The translations under genes and the position numbers were made by a program. Shown here one piece after another: positions 1 to 11,020 of a DNA stretch of 64,000 bases. How positions within the stretch are numbered: position 1 is the first letter of the stretch; each line of letters begins with the position of its first letter. Under the pieces are notes generated by a model. That model was not told where the DNA came from, did no database searches, and saw nothing but the letters and a program-made list of their open reading frames with translations. The DNA comes from Melampsora larici-populina 98AG31. Taxonomy: Eukaryota > Basidiomycota > Pucciniomycetes > Pucciniales > Melampsoraceae. Where the stretch lies: contig NW_006768770.1 of NCBI RefSeq assembly GCF_000204055.1, positions 453,196 through 517,195 of the forward strand, written 5' to 3'.

Positions 1-34
1 GCAAATTGATTGATTCTTGCGATTATCGGACACG

Positions 35-1844
35 ATGGAAGTTGTAGTAAGTAATCTACTTGGTTATAGGTTCTTCGTGTAAGAGTATGGCTGACACTCA
101 ACATCTTTCTTAGCCTACCCGCGGGCCTCGCAGAACAAAAGCTCAGGTCGCGCAAGATCTCATGGCGAGTGGACGTGTAGGCAAGGGCAAGCCTACACCT
201 GCTGAAGTTCAACAATCCCTTGTCGCTAGCAAAGCTCGTACTCAGCCGGCGGAAGCGAGTGTTTCAGGATCAACAGCTCAAACGTCTGTAACTGCGAAGA
301 CACCTCGCCGAGGAACTCAATCTCAACCAATTAAGCCTTCAGCAGCACCTAGCGTAACACCCGGACGTAAAGCAACAGCCAGTAGCCCTAATTTCGAATT
401 ACCTGACTATGAAGAGATTGTGACAAACCTGAGTCGTCCTCAATTCCGGAACGCTATTTTTGGTGGAGGTGTCAAAACGAAAGTGACTGGACAGGGAACC
501 AAGGTCATCCTGAACAACCTAGCAATTCAACTGAACAACAACTACAATCAGCGCAACACAACCACTAAGATGCGACTCACTGGACGCCAACTTCAGCTGC
601 GATTACAACAATACAAAGGAAAATACATGGCAACCAAGCGTAAAAGCCTAAGTACCGGTTTTGGAGTTACCGATACAGAACAGAAACGAGGGCTTTCAAT
701 TGAAGGTAAACTTGAGGAGATGTGTCCGCTTTATTCCAAGATGGATGCGATTTTCAAAGATAAGGGGAATGTGAATGCCTTTGGGATCATGGATAGTGGC
801 GTGAATGACGGTGAAGAAGAAGAAGAAGAAGCAGAAGAAGAAGAAGAAGAAGAAATAGAAGAAGAAGAAGAAGAAGAAATAGAAGATGAAGAAGTTCAAG
901 ATGAAGATGAAGATGTTCAAGATGAAGACTTAGATGTTCAAGATGAAGACTTAGATGTCAAGCCTCAAGTTGCGTTATTTGGTGCGAAGGAAATTGTGAT
1001 ATCAGACTCTGAAGAAGATGAAGAGCTTTTGAAAATCAAGCGCCGCATCGAAGGAAACACTATCAATGACAACCTGCCCGACTTGCCTCTTATGCCTCCT
1101 CCACCTCCGCTTTCATACAACCAATCAACTGCGAAACCTCAAAAACCTCAATCTAATCAATTCACTCAAAATCCAAAGTCTTCTCAAAAGTCTTCTCAAA
1201 AGACTCCAAACACAAAAGAGAAAGTTATCAGCAAGCAATCGGAAGCTTCAACCTCAACCTCGACCTCAACCAGCGCGACCCGTCCTAAACGAAAACGTGC
1301 TACACCAGCAGTCCGCAGAAAGCGAGCTCATTCTGCCCAACTCACCCACGCCGAACTCGCTTTGGACGACTCTGATCTTGAAAACAAAGGAGGCCTAGTT
1401 GAAGAGGGCAGCAGCATGGCGGTCCTTCCACATCGAGGAACCTTAGCTGGCCGCCAATTGGATCCCCTTCCATCCATTGATCCTTCAACCGTGCGCACCA
1501 GAGAGCACAAGCATCCAGTTGCAGCTGCTCTTCAAAATGGAAACGATGTCAAGATGTCCATACTGAAGGACAACAGCGATTGGCGACACTTATTTGAAGA
1601 GAGGAAACTGGCAGAAGAACTTCGTTTGAGCAATGAGAAGAAGAGTGTTGAAGCATCAAAGTTAGAGTGGGCAAGAGAGCAATATTATCATGAACACAAA
1701 GAATCTCAAGAGAAGGCTGTTGCTGAAAAGAAGTTGGAAGAGGCACGCGAGAGAAGTCAGGTGGCTAAAGATTTGGCTTTAGGTGGCAAGTCTCCTGAAG
1801 AGGTGCGAGATTATCTCAATGTAATCTTTCCAAAAGATCAATGA
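35..1844 (+). CDS. Harbinger companion protein, Myb/SANT-like, acidic
   Basis: Likely the DNA-binding or accessory protein that PIF/Harbinger elements encode beside their transposase. The conserved core is about 60 residues, near residues 100-200 of the 580-aa protein: a helical LNNLAIQLN..., then MRLTGRQLQLRLQQYKGKY, then LEEMCPLYSKMDAIF, resembling the Myb/SANT-like proteins next to fungal Harbinger transposases. It is followed by a Glu/Asp run (bases 814-950), a Pro-rich stretch, a basic segment KRKRATPAVRRKRA that could be a nuclear signal, and a C-terminal coiled-coil-like region rich in Glu and Lys. I place the start at 35: exon 1 (35-46) joins 114-1844 across a 67-base intron (GTAAGT..TAG), adding 20 residues in frame before Met-162, with an upstream stop at 11. 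If that intron is not used, translation starts at 162. Confidence 0.75.
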
Positions 1845-2456
1845 TATCAAAGGTATGTGATCATTTAGATATGATTATCAATTTGCTCTTGCTGACTCTG
1901 ATTCTTCTGCAAATGAAGTTGTTCTTCATTTTTGTTATTTGTTTTTCCTTTTCAAATCAATATCCCTTTCAAATCAGTCCATAAAATTAACAAAAGCTCG
2001 AAACTTCATTATATGACACGGATAAGGACTGGCTCTCTTATCTTTGTTTTTCTTATTCTCACGGATGGAATCAAACGAAATGTGCATTCTGATTATCGAA
2101 GTATTGTTTCTATCCTTTTCATTTGTTTTTTTTTGTTGTGAACTTTTCGGTTGAGTTAAATAAATGAATACAGGAAAAGATCAAAAGATCTTCTGTTGTA
2201 GAATAGAGTGAATTTTTTTGTTTGTCCAGTTAAATAAATAGATACATGAAAAGATCAAGATATGTGCTGTTGTAGAGTGAAAGTTTTTGATGTCTGATTG
2301 CAATTTAATTAGGTATCTTGTATTTTGTTCAAAACTAAATCAAACATAACATTCAAAAACTAAACTAAAACAAAGAACGAGACACAAATTAAAAGAAAGA
2401 AGACAAAAGAATAAGACATGATAGTGAGCCAAGCAAGAGAACCAAAGTGTTGACCC
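1845..2456. other. 3' intergenic spacer between convergent element genes
   Basis: AT-rich spacer between the stop codons of the companion gene and the transposase. A segment with taaataaat and aaaagatcaa is repeated twice (about 2158-2190 and 2230-2265), a degenerate local duplication. No coding signal. Confidence 0.5.
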
Positions 2457-3867
2457 TTACGAATCAACAATCGGAAGACCACCACTTGCCCAGTTGTAAG
2501 AAACGGCATGATCCCGTACCTTCTCCCTCATAATCTTTCCACGCTCAACGGCACATATGTTGCAATTCTCTTCCACCAAGAGATTAGAAACCGCTGGTGC
2601 ACCTAGATCAGCCAGCATGACTTCCATCGCAATATCACTCCAAGCATTGCCAAAATCTGCCAACATGTTATTCAGGATAACGCAACATCTGATCCATTTC
2701 AAGATATGTTCCATATCTTCCTTTTTATTCAGAGCCAACCGTAGACACTGAAGTGAAGCCCAGCGAAGCTTACACACGCCAATTGAATGTTCGTTACGGA
2801 TTTGTGCTTTAGCGATACACCAATTGAAACCGCGATTTCTATCCACCTCTGCTGCCTGTCCTTTGTACAATGGCACGACAGTCTCCGTTGGGGTATATGC
2901 CGAGTCCGCAATGAGGTATTCACCTGGAACATACAAGAGAATTGGGTTAGAAAGCATTCCTTTCAAGATCGGTGGTCCAAAACTCACCTTTTTCGAAATA
3001 CTTATCTGGATTGACCGCGATATCTGACTTGTTGAACACGGTGCTATCGCAGCACGAACCTGGCCAGCCAGCGTACACATAAGTTATTCTGCGATCACAA
3101 TCACAGATGACTTGAAAGTTGAGAGAGTAGTTATGTTTACGATCAAAAAAGACCTCGCCGTCCTTTCCGGGCCTTTGAAATAAAGGAACAGTTGTTCCAT
3201 CCACAAACCCCACACACGCCGGAAACCCGTCTTGAGCAAGTACGTGGGAAATACCTTGACGTCGTTCAGCATTGGGCCATTTAAGGTACATCTTTCCTCT
3301 ATCTAAAATCGCCTCAATCACTCGACGTGTACAGTTGATTACTGTTCCACGTCCGACCTTGTAGTTACGGGCAAACCTCCCAACCGAGGCGCCATTCCCA
3401 TTACTTCCCAAACGCTCTAATGTAATAGCTAATTGATGTTCTACAGGCGGTGGTGGATTGCGACTTGTTGAAAAAAACACCGGGTGGTTTTCGATCATAG
3501 CCAGAAGTGCAGCGAAGCCTTCAGGAGAAGTGCGCATGGCTTGTCGAAAGTCGGTACGTCTATCACGTAGCATGTCCTTCAAGTTGAAAGGACTAGCTAA
3601 CGGTGCTTTGAAGCGTGGCTCTAGATATCGCGTAGTCGAAATCAATGTAAGGTACTGAGACCAGTCGTCTTCTTCATCGAAAAGTAGGTCGTACAGATAC
3701 GCATCTTCCGGATCATCAGGGAAGAACAAAGTGCCGTCGGTGGGAAAATCACTGTCACTGTCTTCACCATCAAAACCAGGTAATGAAATCGACATGTCCG
3801 CATGCGCAAAGACGCACATGTTGGTGAGGTCTCGAAGAATCTCGGCGCGCTGGGATATTCGAGGCAT
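2457..3867 (-). CDS. PIF/Harbinger transposase (DDE_Tnp_4 / HARBI1-like)
   Basis: Cut-and-paste transposase of the PIF/Harbinger superfamily. Two exons, 3867-2988 and 2923-2457, are joined by a 64-base intron (GTGAGT..CCAG). The splice gives FEKGEYLIADSAY, the family motif, and preserves phase. Residues visible in order: an acidic N-terminus, a helix-turn-helix-like region (VGRFARNYKVGRGTV), then the catalytic triad with Asp in VGFVDGTTVPLF, Asp in GSCCDSTVF and Glu in RNEHSIGVCKLRW. All three acidic residues are present and there is no stop, so it looks catalytically competent. The length of about 449 aa is normal. ATG at 3867 opens the frame. It is convergent with the Myb/SANT-like companion, the usual two-gene arrangement. 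Confidence 0.9.
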
Positions 3868-5134
3868 TTGAGGTGTTTTAGGTGATGATTTTTGGGATCT
3901 CTCGAAGATGGAGAGACGAGACGAGGCAGAGCAGAGGCAACTTGAGTTTGGGCCTGATCATCTCTCTTGCCAACTGGAGAGGATAGATCATCTTAGAAAA
4001 AAAGGAAGGCCGTTGGGCCTCTCTGTACCTTCTTGGAAAAGACGTTGGTACTTATAATTACGACATTTTAAGGATCTCGAGCAGCCCTTTTAAGGCACGA
4101 GCATGCGTAAATAACATGATCTCTCGGAAAAATTCTCATGCTCGCGGGCTCAAACTTGAACTGCCCTAATAGCTAGACTGCCTCGTGGGATCACATTGTG
4201 TAATTGATTTCAGGTAAGAGGAACAAAGATTGATGCAAGCAGGATAAAAGTATGATAGATTTCATACAGTCTAGTGCCAAGATAACTTATTTGCTTTTGG
4301 AAGATCATAATATATCATGAAGGGACTACATACTGTCAAATTCACAACCAAATAAAAGTGAATGTATTGTTCCATTCTTGCTGGAATTGTTCAATTGCAT
4401 TTATGTTTTACAATCCTTTGTAGGATTATTGTTTGTTCCCAGATGCCTACCGCATCCTGAAACTACCTCCACCTGATGTGCTCACTTTGAGTTGCTGAGC
4501 ACAACTAGTACGGGGGGGGCGCCGCCGCCGGGCCTCTTGGTTTGCGTGGCTGAGAAAATCCTTCTCGCTTCGCAAACCTTGATGCCCCTGGCTTTGCCGG
4601 GTGGGTGGGAGGTCATTTCAGAACAAAGTATGACTTAAGAGATTGTGACTAAACAATTACGCGAGATTGAGATGTGTAAGACTCGGCTGCTTAAGCTCGT
4701 GGGAGACTGGTGTGGTAGAAAACAATTTTCCAACTTCCGCTTGCGCTCCACAACCAGTTGCCCCCACTATAAGCATAAATTCTTACACAATTCCTTTCAT
4801 GGAATTACACACCAAGTCGTTCCTTGGTCGGTGTTCTCAAAGAAAACATTGACATGAGATCATAAGACAATGATTTGGAGTTTTGATCAGATTTACAAGG
4901 TTTTGAGTTACACATCATATATGTTGGTAAGATGAATCAATCCCTTCTTTGGAGTCATATCTTCCCCTGCAGTGTTAATTGAGTTACATCTTTGTTGGAT
5001 TGGATTTGGATTCTGAATTTGAATTCTCTTGTGTTTTCTTTCCCAAATGTGATTTGATGTACGCAAAAAGAATGGATTGGATTGTGGCATGCTCTTGATC
5101 AGTAGCATGGTCATAGTGAGAGTATTCACATCAG
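3868..5134. other. Non-coding: element flank and intergenic
   Basis: Probably contains the transposase promoter, the unidentified right terminus of the Harbinger element, and intergenic DNA. At 4511-4620 a G/C-rich patch (gggggggcgccgccgcc) precedes an imperfect inverted repeat (GGTTTGCG..CGCAAACC, about 4539-4580). No convincing coding sequence; short open frames here lack conserved features. Confidence 0.4.
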
Positions 5135-5671
5135 TCATTTTCTCCAGTGATTATTCTTTGACTTTGAAGGGTTTTTTAATACAGATTTCCATTCCTCGAA
5201 AGTTTCAAAATAGTCTGACTCATTGACTTCAGATGTATCTTCAGGCTGATCAAGAAGTTTCTCAGACAATGTCCTGAAATATGTCTTTTTAGAGTCATCT
5301 TCTCCTGAGTGATCAACGTCTTTTGGATAATGGATTAAAGGTGAATTAAATCCTGGTGGTCCATCGTCATTGTCATCATCATCATCAATTTCATTCCAAT
5401 AGTTTGATTGAGATTTCATTTTATGACCTGAACTACTACTTTCTTCATTTCTTTTTGCATCTCTTCGAGCCTTCCAATCTGTAAAACTGATAAATTCTTC
5501 TTCTTCTTTGGTTTTCTTCTTGTTGATCTTGGAAGTAGATTTAGATATAGTATCTAACTTTGTAATGTCTGATTTGGAAGAGAATGGCTTTGAAGAAGAA
5601 CTAACAATGAAAAGACAAGCTACGATAGACAAGCAAATGAACTTGATCATCTTGGATGATTTGAGAGACAT
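5135..5671 (-). CDS. Small secreted/ER protein with FxSFxxWK-type motifs
   Basis: A 178-aa protein from ATG 5671. The N-terminus is a strong signal peptide: two Lys, then the hydrophobic stretch FICLSIVACLFIVSSSS. The mature part is Ser/Lys-rich, has an acidic patch (DDDDDNDDG), and carries two short aromatic-acidic-Trp-Lys motifs, FISFTDWKARRD and YFETFEEWKSVL. Such SFxxWK motifs occur in the N-terminal part of SLP1/SUCO SUN-domain proteins of the ER, but no SUN domain follows. This could therefore be the remnant 5' part of such a gene, a novel secreted protein, or an effector candidate. A more upstream in-frame ATG at 5740 would hide the signal peptide and is less likely. Function unknown. 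Confidence 0.55.
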   Translation of the reverse strand: MSLKSSKMIKFICLSIVACLFIVSSSSKPFSSKSDITKLDTISKSTSKINKKKTKEEEEFISFTDWKARRDAKRNEESSSSGHKMKSQSNYWNEIDDDDDNDDGPPGFNSPLIHYPKDVDHSGEDDSKKTYFRTLSEKLLDQPEDTSEVNESDYFETFEEWKSVLKNPSKSKNNHWRK

Positions 5672-6859
5672 GTTGTCAGCAGATGATAGACAGACGCAGA
5701 CAAGTGGATTGTCAATTATATGATAAATAAAATCTTCCATACATGTTTGAAAGACTTTTTAATTAAGACATTATATAAAACAGGTACAAAGATTGAAACC
5801 AAGTCACACAAAGCTGCGAAGCTTTATTTAGAGAACAATATAACTGATTTTATTTTTGGTCAAACTCAAGAGCGGAAGGGCTGGAAAAAGATTTCGGGAG
5901 AATTCAATAAAAAGTGTGATAAATTTTTACAACGCTTTGTCACAACGTTATAGGTAAAAAATAGTATTTTGCTGTAAAAGAGCATACAAAAATTCAGAGA
6001 AATATATGAGAAACTTAGGTGGAAGGGGAAACATGAGAAAATGGAATAGTAAAACCAGCTCGTAAACAAAACCAAAACGAAGATGGAAAAAGTCAATTTT
6101 TCTAGGTCTTTTTAGAATGGATTCCTTGCCATAGTGAAATCTTGGATAAGGAAGATATGACCATCAAAGTGCTTAAGGGATTTGATGGAATGAAGAGATC
6201 CTATCAAATTACTAAATCTCAGAGTTATCATGGTCTTGCAATCAGAAATCTGGGATTGACATGCTTAGGCTACCAATGGGCATACCGTCCAAGGTCTTGT
6301 CGGATGGTCACAAGGCAAATATTGAAGCTTCTCAATCAAATCAAAAAGAAGAAGTAAAAGATGAGACTTGCGCCAAAAATTTCAGCTATGATTTCTTGAC
6401 AAGTCCTCTGGAGAAGATAAAGAATGATTTTCCATGGTGATACAAACCCCAACCGGGGTGTCAGACATACGGAACACCCTCGTGAAGGGTTTAGTTAAAC
6501 TTATGTCAGAGACGACAGTTATGGATATATCAGGGAACAATGGAGGTCATTCACTTTGATAATCAGTGTGGGACACACAAGACTTCAAATATAGCAGACA
6601 AAGATTTCTGATAAAAGAGATCGCGTCCAAAGCAAAGCAGTCAAAGCAATTCTTTCCTCAAAAGTAGTACTTATCATACTTTTTCATTTTGTTCAAGTAA
6701 TGGATCAGAATGGTGATTAGAATGGCCTTATAAAAGAGCTGGTTTGTCCCTCTCAAGTGTAGGACTTGCATGTGGAGTGGACTATCAGGTCTGATTGTAA
6801 AAACTACCTTTAAACTCTCTGGATCATATGGGTTGGAACTAGCTTTGAACACTATCACA
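5672..6859. other. Intergenic, no supported gene
   Basis: AT-rich sequence upstream of the secreted-protein gene. Open frames are short and without family features. No RNA gene or repeat boundary recognised. Confidence 0.4.
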
Positions 6860-7577
6860 AATTTAATATTTTCTGGACAGAAAAGCAAATTCACAATACA
6901 CATAAGTGTTAAAGGTCATTAAGCACACAAAAAATACCAAAAAATATGCATCTTATACCCATACTTTTGACCTTCAATTCTAGTATTTTTGCTCATTTTT
7001 TAACCCCAAAGCTTTATAACAAACTACCTGTAACATATTCTAAAATATGCCCCATGACTGTAATGGCAGAATTCTAGATGCCATGAATGCCAATGACTGT
7101 TTCAGATTTTCTCCAAATAGGTTGAATTTTAAAGCATCAATAAGCTTGCCTTTTCCTTGATGTATTTTGTTAAGGAATCAAAGGGTTAGCTGTTCAAACA
7201 AGCAACATATTGATGTCAAAAGATGTTTGGATGTGCGTACATGTCACATCTTGTATGGCCTAGCGACAGAGTTGAACATCAAATAAAATTTGTAAAGGAA
7301 AAGGCTAGCTTTCTAATGAGCTCATAATCAAGATATTTGAAGCAGACTTCAGGAAACTATGGGCATTGGTAAAATTGAAAAATATATCTCAAAAGTCATG
7401 AGGAAAATTTCAGAATATGTTACAGGTCCTCTTCTGAGGACTTGAAAGATTTTGGATTGAAGGCTTAAACTCTGGATATAAAATCCATATTTTTTGGGCA
7501 TTTTTTGGCTTGCTTAATGGCTTTTCAATATTTTTCTGCTTTATTCATTTCCTTTTCTGTCCAGAAGATATTAAGTT
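6860..7577. mobile_element. Degenerate foldback repeat
   Basis: Two inverted arms face each other. The outer parts are attttctggacagaaaagc (about 6866-6886) against ccttttctgtccagaagat (7551-7569). The inner parts are acctgtaacatattcta (7026-7042) against agaatatgttacaggtcc (7412-7429). Arms of about 170-180 bases with a 370-base centre indicate a decayed long-TIR foldback element. The layout and word content (ctgg-cagaaaa, tatgcat) recall the better preserved foldback at 47481-48562. True ends and target duplication are not identifiable. Confidence 0.5.
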
Positions 7578-10065
7578 TCTGGTAGTGGAATATAGTCTGA
7601 CAATCAACATATAAACTATGATATACAAGCTGGGAATCTGGCCTGACAATCTGGGCCATCTTAGATAATGTAAGATGTGTACTTTCAGGTTATGGGAAAT
7701 AAACAAGTGGATGTTTTATGTGTGAGATTCTTCATAGATTTCTGGGGTATCTATCAAGGGGGTTCAAGTTTAATTATTTTTACATATGTTTTTAAAATTT
7801 GGACCAGTTGTCCAAAAACATTTTTGTAAAACCAATGTATTTCTAATTTGGGACACTTAGTAAGGTGTTCTGATTTAAAACAATTACACAGATTTAGGTT
7901 GCTCAAAGTGAGTATGTATGTGTACATAATTTTTGGTAGATAGTTTTTTTTGGCTTTTTTCAACACTATGCGCCACCAGGAAGAGTATATTGTTTGCTCC
8001 ACAGAAGCTTCTTGCCTTTGGCCATACAGAGCATAATCAAAATAAACCTTCTTCTCTGTATTTGTTCTGATTATTTAAATTTTTTCTTTGTTCTTTCTTT
8101 TTTTTTCAACTTCTCAATAGTTTTCTATTTTGACTTCATTTCTTGGGTCCTACGTTTATTTAGTCGTAGCAATATGATAGAACCGGGGATCTTATAGGAT
8201 GGAAGAGAAGGGTGAGGATGGTTTAGTATCATAGTTGGATTGCCACATGAGGAATCCAACCTCCAAACTTCTAGACAAGTATAAAGCAAGCTTAAGCACT
8301 TATGTGTATGCAAGTCTCATGATGTCTAGGCCGTAACAATAATCTAACTGAGAGGTGTATCTTGATGTTGTGCCTATCAATCAAAAATTTGACATCAACC
8401 TGTGAGTCCAACCTTGCTATACCCATGCTTCTGGCCATGAATTTTGTCTCTGGGTTCATCAATGACAAGATGATCCTCGCTCCACTTGAGAGTTGTATTT
8501 GGATGCTGAGTGGTTGATGTGGGCAGAGAACACAAAGGCGATGAAATCCTGGGTGGCTTGTTGGTTCAGGAGCCACAGTTGATTGAAAAAACAGCTTGAA
8601 TCTTTCTTAGGTAAAACTGTCACACCACCCCCATCAACTTATCTGTGAAGTACAGCAGGATGTTTTAACACTCCCTCATGTAAAACAGTGTAATACCTCA
8701 TCAAGACATGACTGGGATACATTCTAAGAGCATCCCCACTGAGGCTGAAACCAGAAAGTGGGTACAGGTGTGTAAAAATGACAGTTGTGCTACAGCTTGG
8801 CCTGGCTGGGCATCACAGATGACAGGTACTTAGCCTAGGCTCCCTTGTTTTTGGTTTAGACTGGTTGAAAGGTATAGGAATGCTATGATTGTAACCAGGG
8901 TATCCATTTCCTATCTTGTCATAGTCAAAACACCTTGTTAAACATGGTTCATATATAAGATCTTGTGTTCTCTATCAACTTGGGTTTCTTTCCTATTGTT
9001 GCATTTCTTATTGTTTTTGGTAGATCATTACCAACACTAGTTATTGTCCACAATTACCCTCTACAAGTTAGTCACCATATTTCTGCTTCAGCCAGCATTC
9101 TCAGCACCACACAAACTGAATCATGAGTTTGGGATTCTACCCATGTCTAAGCTTGACCAATTTATTGTATTGTGTTGGAACACAATCATATCAAGTGATG
9201 AGATTGCATCAATAGGGTGGTAATATATTATCTTTGATTCAAGATGGCACACAATGCAAACAAAGAGGGTATCATTTGTTTCTCCAGGTGTTCATAGCAT
9301 GAGACACCACAGTTTCCAGAGTTTCCAGGTCAACTGGACACAATTATGACAAACTCTGAAAAATACAGTTGTTGGGAAAGCAAACTCACACCAGTGGCTG
9401 ACTGTCTGATCTTTTGCTTGTGTAGGAGGGTTTTTTTGGAAAATCTTTGAAAAAATAAAGATGATTCTATGTTTGTATCAGAAACATTAGGTAAATGTTA
9501 TGTAAATGTTCCATTTCTGGAGGTAAATTGGGAATGTTCTAAACCACGGATTACTGGTTGTGCAGTCCCTATGTGGGCAAAGTTGTTCATCAAACAACAC
9601 CAGGTAAGTTGTGCTGCATGAAGTGCTTGCACAACATTGTGTTGCGCTGCTGTGTAGCACAACTCTCTCCTTGAAATCAGAGCTGAGCTTCCAAGATCTT
9701 GAAAGTGGGTTGACTTTCAATCAGTCTTGAAACAGCTCATGTAACACCCAGGACCATTGATGAAGTGGTGAAGTGGGGCTAATCTGCCCAAACAAGCAGA
9801 ACTACCCTATCACCACATTTGACAGTCATACACATGCTAGACCCTCTCTTATCCAGACACACCATTCAATCTGGAACCAACTTCTCCTTTGACCAGAGAC
9901 CACACTACTTGATCTGGGACTTATCTTGACATATGTGGTTAGTACAGCCTGAGGTCAGGGGATCAATAATGAGTCTGTGGCATGTAAACAACAGAATTGA
10001 CAGTTTCAAAGGTAATGTACCTCTTTGACCAAATTCTTTCAATTGCCTTTTTACTTCATTTCTTA
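7578..10065. other. Decayed repetitive DNA, no gene
   Basis: No reading frame with recognisable domains on either strand. The composition and many stops suggest old transposon remains. The distal end (from about 9700) may be the upstream part of the hAT relic described at 10270-11020. Confidence 0.4.
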
Positions 10066-10205
10066 GGGTCCGTTCGGCTGCGCCATCTCATCTGACATCC
10101 AACTGGACCTTCTGCCCAGTCGGGGTCGGGCAAAGAGATTGTCATCCTGATTTTTGGTGACAGATGACGGTCAGATGGTCACCAGATGTGCAGCCGAACG
10201 GACCC
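10066..10205. mobile_element. Tourist-like MITE (PIF/Harbinger), 140 bp
   Basis: Perfect 16-bp terminal inverted repeats GGGTCCGTTCGGCTGC / GCAGCCGAACGGACCC bound the element. It is flanked by a TTA duplication (10063-10065 and 10206-10208), the target preference of PIF/Harbinger. Too short to code; it must have been mobilised in trans. It is inserted in or beside a decayed hAT element. Confidence 0.92.
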
Positions 10206-10269
10206 TTATCCTTCTCCTTTCCACTTATCATCATATCTATGTGGAACTTGTACAACACTAGAGAAAAAA

Positions 10270-11020
10270 ATCTACCCCCTCAGCCCCACTGACACCACTT
10301 ATCCCATGTTTGCCAAGATGAAAGAGAAAACATTCAAATACCTTGAGAAAGTACTTTGATGCAAGACCCTGGCCATGGCTACCACTCTCCATCTTCTCTT
10401 CCAACTCAAGTTTTTCCACAAATGGTATGGTTCTGCCTCTGTGGTAAGTATTGGAGCCAAAGCCACTCTGTTTAAAATTTATCGGGAGTAAAAGCTGTCA
10501 GCACCTTCAAATAATGTAACACAATTGTCTCAATCCCAAAAAAGCAACAACAGCAACCTCTCCTCCAAAGCCTGACATATTTTGCAGAGACTCTGAAAAA
10601 GAACACAAGGTTGAGGAATCCAAATATATTCCACTTGAAAACTACTTACATGGGACTAATAAAAAAGGCTGAAGATTATGATATTCAGGATTCTGAAGCA
10701 AGTCTTCAGTGGTGGAAGGTGAGTATCAATCTCAATCCTCTTTATTCTTCTTGAATTAACATTTTGTTTAATGTATCTCTAGTTACATGAAAGGAATTAT
10801 TGCACACTTGCACACATGGTCAGACACTATTTGGCAACCACTTGATCATTGTGCACTTCCAATCTCAGGGACATACTCTCAGATGCTGCCAACTTATGCT
10901 TTAGTTGTCAAGGTAGTTTGATTGCACAGACTGTTTAATGCCTGATTTCAAGTAAGATATGGTTAGGAGAAGATCTTGGTCCAGATTTTGAAGCTCTTGT
11001 GAAGTCCTTTGAATCAATGG
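10270..11020 (+). pseudogene. Decayed hAT transposase relic (C-terminal half)
   Basis: Translated pieces in plus-strand frames match the pattern of the intact hAT genes further right: MFAKMKEKTFKYLEKVL with an LHLLFQLKFFHKWYG-like continuation (about 10300-10425), YIPLENYLHG with SLQWWK (about 10625-10720), then NYCTLAHMVRHYLATT (about 10795-10845), equivalent to the dimerisation-region ARDYLA motif. Frameshifts and stops separate the pieces, so this is an old fossil. The order and spacing are those of a hAT gene including an intron after WWK. Confidence 0.6.

Larger units (their letters stand above)
1..4100. mobile_element. PIF/Harbinger-type DNA transposon, left end outside window
   Basis: Two convergent genes typical of a PIF/Harbinger element lie together: a charged Myb/SANT-like companion protein on the plus strand and a DDE transposase on the minus strand, with about 610 bases between their stop codons. 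Both reading frames are open after removing short introns, so this copy may be autonomous. The left terminus lies before base 1. I could not identify the right terminal inverted repeat without it, so the right boundary (somewhere after the transposase start at 3867) is approximate. Confidence 0.75.

Noticed and set aside
696..920. Phe-rich open frame on the minus strand
   Set aside because: It is the antisense reading of the GAA/GAG acidic repeat of the companion protein.
8125..8576. Open minus-strand frames of 60-95 codons
   Set aside because: No domain, no consistent reading over neighbouring frames, and typical of decayed repeat DNA.
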